Of a stretch of 37,559 nt of DNA, positions 33,868 to 37,559 are shown in pieces. Every line of letters begins with the position of its first letter. Position 1 is the first letter of the stretch. Below the pieces are notes generated by a model that saw only the letters and a list, made by a program, of their open reading frames with translations, did not search any database and was not told the origin of the DNA. Source of the DNA: Acidobacteriota bacterium (GTDB lineage Bacteria; Acidobacteriota; Terriglobia; Acidiferrales; UBA7541); the NCBI GenBank assembly GCA_013287135.1, contig JABDEK010000037.1, positions 1 through 37,559 of the forward strand. The letters run 5' to 3'. The position numbers and the translations under genes were made by a program.

Positions 33868-36021
33868 TTACTCGGCAGCCTTCGCCGGTGGAGAGATAGC
33901 CGGGCCTTCACCCTTTACGTAGTGTCCGTACCAATCCAGATAACGATGGTAGCGATCTTCGATAAATGACGGCCGCGAAAATTCGTGGTATTCGCCGGGA
34001 TAAACCACCAACAAAGTCGGCACGCCCAGCCGTTTCAAGCTCTGATACATTTGCTCGCCATTAATAATCGGGACATTCCAATCAATCTCGCCACCCATGA
34101 TCAGTGTTGGCGTTTTAATTTTCGTCACGCGATTGAACGGCGAAAGCTTTTCCCACAGCTCGCGATTTTCCCACGGCAAACCCAATTCAAGTTCCCAGTC
34201 GCGCGAATATAAATCGTGCCCCCAATTTGTGATGTAAAGGAAATCTCCGGCGCCGGAGATCGCGGCCTTGAATCGCGTTGTCTGCGTGATAATAAAATTC
34301 GTTGAGATTCCGCCGTAAGACCATCCGCCAACGCCAAGTTTGTCCGGGTCCGCGATTCCCTGCGCAATCGCATAATCCACCATGGCCATATCATCTTCGT
34401 AATCTTTGTGGCCCCAGTCCGCCCATATCGCTTTGCAGAAATCCTGCCCGTACCCTGACGATCCCCGCGGATTCGGAGTCAGCACCACATATCCGTTGGC
34501 CGCAAAAAGTTGCGGATCAAAATTAAATTCCGCGTAATAGGCCCACACTGGCCCGCCGTGCGGCCGCAATATCGTCGGATAGCGCGTTCCCGGTGTGTAG
34601 TCCGGCGGCTCGTAAAGATATCCCGCCACGTTGGTTCCATCCTTGCTTTTAAAGTGGACATACTCCACATGCGGCAGACGAATTTGCGCCATCAAAGCAT
34701 CGTTTGTCGTCGTCAAACGCCGTAAATCTCCGCCGTCCACAGGCAGAAAATAAATTTCATTAGGATGCGTCAACTCTCCGATCACCGCAACCGCCGCGCC
34801 ATCTTTGCCCAGCGAGTACGATTCCACCATCCGCCTTCCGCCGATCGGTCGCGTGATTTCCCCTCCCATCGCTGGAACCCGCATTAAGTTCTGCGTTCCA
34901 TCATCATCCGCGATGAAGTAAATCCATTTCCCGTCCGGCGAAAAGCGCGGCTCGCTCGCGTTGCGGTCGAGCTGTTGCGTCAACACTTTCATTTCACCGC
35001 CCGTGGCGGGCGCAACGGCAATGCGAAACGTCGCGTATTGATAGAGTTTTGCTTCCAGTTGAATAGTGAATGCGATCCATTTCCCGTCGGGCGACCATGC
35101 AGGCGCTCCCTCGGTGCCCGGATGCGTCGTCACATGCACCACCGACTTGCCTTTATCCGAGTTGTCCGCCGCCACTGTCCAAATATCGGTGTTGTAGTTG
35201 TGATCGGGATCTTCAAAATCCGATCGATTGCTCACGAACGCGATCGAACTCCCGTCCGGCGACCAAGCCGGCGCGCTATCGTCATAATCGCCCGAAGTAA
35301 TCTGCGTCGTTTTGTGGCTGGCAAGCTCGTAAACGTAAAGATGCTTCCGTCGCCGGTCGAGATAGCCGATTTCATCTTCTTTAAAATGCAGCCGGTCGAT
35401 CACCCAGGGATGCGCCTTCGGCTTTGCGTCGGCTTTGTCTTTGTCCTTGGCAGCCTCAAGTTCGTTGATCGAAGGGTCTTGCAACTCCAAAACAATACGG
35501 TCCCCCGACGGCGACCATGCGTATGCATCCACATCCTGAATCGTCTCCGTCAGCTTTTGCGCTTCTCCACCTTCGCGATTCAATATCCATATCTCTTTCT
35601 TCTTGTCTTCATTTTCCTTATCGCTCTTGGTCCCGCCTCGTCCCGATAAAAATGCCAAATATTTTCCGTCCGGACTCCAACGCGCATGCTCGGAAGAAAC
35701 GGTTTCCGTCGTCAGCGGAATCGGAGGGCCGCCCGATGTTGAGATCATCCAGATGCGCGTTTTATCTTTGTCTTCTTTCAAATCATGAGTGGTCACCGTG
35801 TAACAGACCCACTTCCCCTCTGGGCTGATGTGCGCGTCTTCCACTTCCAAAATTCTAAAATAATCGTCCACTTTCAAATTTCGCGTCGCCGCCGTTTTTT
35901 CCGGTGCACTGGAATTTGTCTGCGATACCGAGGACGAATCCTGCGCCGCAGCCGGTCTCACAATCCAAGCCGGACTGGCAAACAGAGCAATCACAATCAA
36001 AAATGCGAATCTAAACCTCAT
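33868..36021 (-). CDS. secreted S9-family peptidase (acylaminoacyl-peptidase/DPP-like)
   Basis: Encodes 717 aa with a Sec signal peptide (cleavage near AAA-Q, residue ~27). Residues ~50-420 form a beta-propeller with PD40-like repeats (AWSPDGKWIAF, FSPDGKWIYF). The C-terminal alpha/beta hydrolase has GGWSYGG with nucleophile S568, acid D647 in GGEIDWNVP and H679 in GEYHEFS. It cleaves N-terminal amino acids or dipeptides from oligopeptides in the periplasm or outside. The propeller restricts access to short peptides. The start is the first ATG with the signal peptide; the ribosome-binding site is weak. Confidence 0.9.
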   Translation of the reverse strand: MRFRFAFLIVIALFASPAWIVRPAAAQDSSSVSQTNSSAPEKTAATRNLKVDDYFRILEVEDAHISPEGKWVCYTVTTHDLKEDKDKTRIWMISTSGGPPIPLTTETVSSEHARWSPDGKYLAFLSGRGGTKSDKENEDKKKEIWILNREGGEAQKLTETIQDVDAYAWSPSGDRIVLELQDPSINELEAAKDKDKADAKPKAHPWVIDRLHFKEDEIGYLDRRRKHLYVYELASHKTTQITSGDYDDSAPAWSPDGSSIAFVSNRSDFEDPDHNYNTDIWTVAADNSDKGKSVVHVTTHPGTEGAPAWSPDGKWIAFTIQLEAKLYQYATFRIAVAPATGGEMKVLTQQLDRNASEPRFSPDGKWIYFIADDDGTQNLMRVPAMGGEITRPIGGRRMVESYSLGKDGAAVAVIGELTHPNEIYFLPVDGGDLRRLTTTNDALMAQIRLPHVEYVHFKSKDGTNVAGYLYEPPDYTPGTRYPTILRPHGGPVWAYYAEFNFDPQLFAANGYVVLTPNPRGSSGYGQDFCKAIWADWGHKDYEDDMAMVDYAIAQGIADPDKLGVGGWSYGGISTNFIITQTTRFKAAISGAGDFLYITNWGHDLYSRDWELELGLPWENRELWEKLSPFNRVTKIKTPTLIMGGEIDWNVPIINGEQMYQSLKRLGVPTLLVVYPGEYHEFSRPSFIEDRYHRYLDWYGHYVKGEGPAISPPAKAAE

Positions 36022-36189
36022 AGCCGGCCCTGCTTTCGAAGGAATTTGCCCAACATTCGACGCGTAGTATACAGAACCCGCCGCCGAATGGTCTGGAGAA
36101 TCTAGACTTGTTTTCAGCTGACTTCCAGACTTTCCCCGCGCTTGTTATCAGAGTACCTGTATGGAAGTCTTCGCTGAACAATAAACCGG

Positions 36190-36654
36190 TCACGAACGCC
36201 TGAAGATCTCGCGGATATCTTCCCAAACCATCCAGTATTCGTAAAACGTCCGCGCGCCATATTTCTCGTACAACTCACCCGCGACAGCATTCCCCGGCTT
36301 AACATTCACGCAAACTCGCAGCGCTTTCTGCTCCGCAAACCACTCAGCCATCGCGACAAGCAAAAGACCGGCAATCCCGTGCCGCCGTTGCTCTGCTACA
36401 ACATCGATCCACTGCAATTCCCCTGAGCATCCATAGCGACGCGTGCGGTGCCCAGCCACGAACCCCACCATTGTCTTGCCTTCCACCGCCACAAACGCCG
36501 CCCGATCACTCAGTGCCTCTTTGGGCGACTGTTCTACGTTCAGATAACGCGCAATCCTCGCCTCTCAATATTCCTGAGTCTCCCAATTTCGCGCTCGAAT
36601 CGCCGCCATCGCAATCGCGTCGCGAATTTCCGCCGGCCGTATTGTTAAAGGCAT
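36190..36654 (-). pseudogene. GNAT acetyltransferase with internal stop
   Basis: The complete reading frame runs from ATG 36654 (MPLTIRPAEIRDAIAMAAIR) to the stop at 36190, 154 residues. It contains a GNAT fold: AAFVAVEGKTMVGFVAGH, then the acetyl-CoA motif RRHGIAGLLLVAMAEW, and the end ELYEKYGARTFYEYWMVW. Codon 30 is TGA (36565-36567) in the context ETQEY-stop-EARIARYL, where a Trp is expected in the family. One substitution (TGG to TGA) would explain it. Translation from a later GTG at 36492 could give a 100-aa piece lacking the first strands. The gene is probably recently inactivated. Confidence 0.8.
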
Positions 36655-36716
36655 CTCGTCCTTCCGCACTCGATACATTGTAAAAGCGCTTGTCACAATC
36701 CCTAGGCGCGATTCGA

Positions 36717-36745
36717 TTGACATACCAGGCTTCCCAAATTACCCT
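36717..36745 (+). promoter_or_regulatory. promoter for GH13 gene
   Basis: TTGACA (36717-36722), a 17-bp spacer and TACCCT (36740-36745). The expected start of transcription lies within a few bases of the ATG at 36754, which would make the mRNA leaderless. Confidence 0.4.
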
Positions 36746-36753
36746 CGTGTTCC

Positions 36754-37559
36754 ATGCCCGTCGCGCCAATTTCCTCACCGCAGTTCTCGCTTCGCCCCCA
36801 ACCACACCTGTACGAAATAAACGCCTGGGCTTGGCTCGAACGGCTTTCCACTAATCTTGGCCGCCAGATCAATCTTTCCACCGTCCCTGACTCGGAATGG
36901 GACGCAATCGCTCAGCTCGGATTCGACTCGGTCTGGCTCATGGGAATTTGGCAGCGAAGTCCAATATCACGCAATATCACTCTCCAGGACCCCGCAAACT
37001 TTTCAACTTTCGAACTCGCTTTACCGGGCTGGGCGCCGGCAGACGTAATCGGTTCCCCATATTCCGTGGTCCAATACGTTCCGGATCCTCGCATCGGAAC
37101 CTGGGAGGCGCTCGATCGCACTCGCGAGAAATTGCACGCGCGAAAAATGGCTCTCCTCGTGGATTTTGTCGGAAATCATACTGCCCGCGATAATTCATGG
37201 GTCCATGATCATCCGGAATTTTACGTGCAGGGCTCACAGCAGGATTTCGAAAACAATCCTTCTCTCTTTTTTCAAGCGAACACGGCGCAAGGCCCGTGCT
37301 ATATCGCACTGGCCAAAGATCCTTACTTCCCTCCCTGGACCGACGTCGCCCAGCTAAATCATTTCCAACCTGAAATGCGCGCCGCCCATCTCGCCGAATT
37401 GCGCGTCATCGCACAACATGCTGACGGCGTCCGCTGCGACATGGCCATGCTGCAATTGAATGACATTTTCGAAAGGAACTGGCGTCATCTCCTGGGAAAT
37501 ATTCCACCACCTCAAAAAGAATTTTGGACTGAAGTGCAGGAAGCCGTGCCTAACCTGGT
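36754..37559 (+). CDS. alpha-amylase family (GH13) glycosidase, partial
   Basis: An open frame of 268 codons from ATG 36754 reaches the end of the window without a stop, so the 3' part lies outside. The start INAWAWLERL, FDSVWLMGIW and SPYSVVQYVPDP match GH13 N-terminal barrels. Conserved region I appears as DFVGNH (D137-H142), and region II as GVRCDM with the likely nucleophile D229. The catalytic acid and region IV are expected beyond the end. It acts on alpha-glucosidic bonds; the exact substrate (alpha-glucan, trehalose, sucrose) is not determinable. No signal peptide, so cytosolic. Transcribed divergently from the broken acetyltransferase. Confidence 0.85.
   Translation, partial: MPVAPISSPQFSLRPQPHLYEINAWAWLERLSTNLGRQINLSTVPDSEWDAIAQLGFDSVWLMGIWQRSPISRNITLQDPANFSTFELALPGWAPADVIGSPYSVVQYVPDPRIGTWEALDRTREKLHARKMALLVDFVGNHTARDNSWVHDHPEFYVQGSQQDFENNPSLFFQANTAQGPCYIALAKDPYFPPWTDVAQLNHFQPEMRAAHLAELRVIAQHADGVRCDMAMLQLNDIFERNWRHLLGNIPPPQKEFWTEVQEAVPNL

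Noticed and set aside
34975..35649. 224-codon plus-strand frame opposite the S9 peptidase
   Set aside because: Antisense shadow, basic composition from PD40 repeats.

Overview
The window looks like a piece of an Acidobacteriota chromosome (Terriglobia-like soil lineage) with moderate GC. This is inferred from gene content. There is a VWFA-domain protein of the acidobacterial type, large secreted choice-of-anchor-D/Kelch and IPT/lactonase-propeller proteins, an AsmA-like protein, a zinc-ribbon Ser/Thr kinase, an S24-type regulator and a secreted S9 peptidase. No tRNA, rRNA or CRISPR array was seen.

Layout. 0.1-2.9 kb: a small lipoprotein, a 5'-truncated IS30 transposase abutting the 3' part of a DUF2971-like gene, and a decayed short gene. 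3.0-5.7 kb: two secreted-protein genes on the minus strand that share a duplicated promoter-like element. 6.0-7.9 kb: two helix-turn-helix genes next to a frameshifted tyrosine-integrase remnant, probably the wreck of an integrative element. 8.0-11.9 kb: a long secreted protein with two complete seven-blade Kelch propellers, preceded by a strong leader hairpin. 12.2-16.3 kb: a 47-aa ribbon-helix-helix gene, a beheaded serine recombinase, a secreted protein and a broken metallophosphoesterase. 16.3-19.6 kb: the VWFA protein and a secreted phosphoesterase.

20.2-24.5 kb: a minus-strand run of small enzymes and binding proteins: NTF2-like, MBL hydrolase, VOC, cupin, a ruined crotonase, a GlcG/HbpS-like protein and a short conserved protein. 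Its upstream end is fused to the tail of an aldo/keto reductase and then to a truncated Ser/Thr kinase, so a deletion seems to have removed the first part of this gene run. Two members carry a matching upstream element. The substrate is not readable from the sequence. 26.4-33.7 kb: AsmA-like protein, transposase stub, CheY-like regulator, small conserved protein, Crp/Fnr regulator, and then a divergent S24-like regulator, ROK kinase and a secreted regulatory-domain protein. 33.8-37.6 kb: S9 peptidase, an acetyltransferase gene with one nonsense codon, and the start of a GH13 glycosidase that runs off the end.

The dominant theme is gene decay and recombination. At least ten loci are truncated, frameshifted or fused. 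Some of these could be assembly errors and should be checked against reads. I did not find a clearly new multi-gene system. The best leads are the decayed enzyme cluster with its paired upstream elements, the two HTH genes beside the integrase remnant, the paired ECF-like promoters, the Kelch leader hairpin, and the S24-like regulator without its catalytic lysine.
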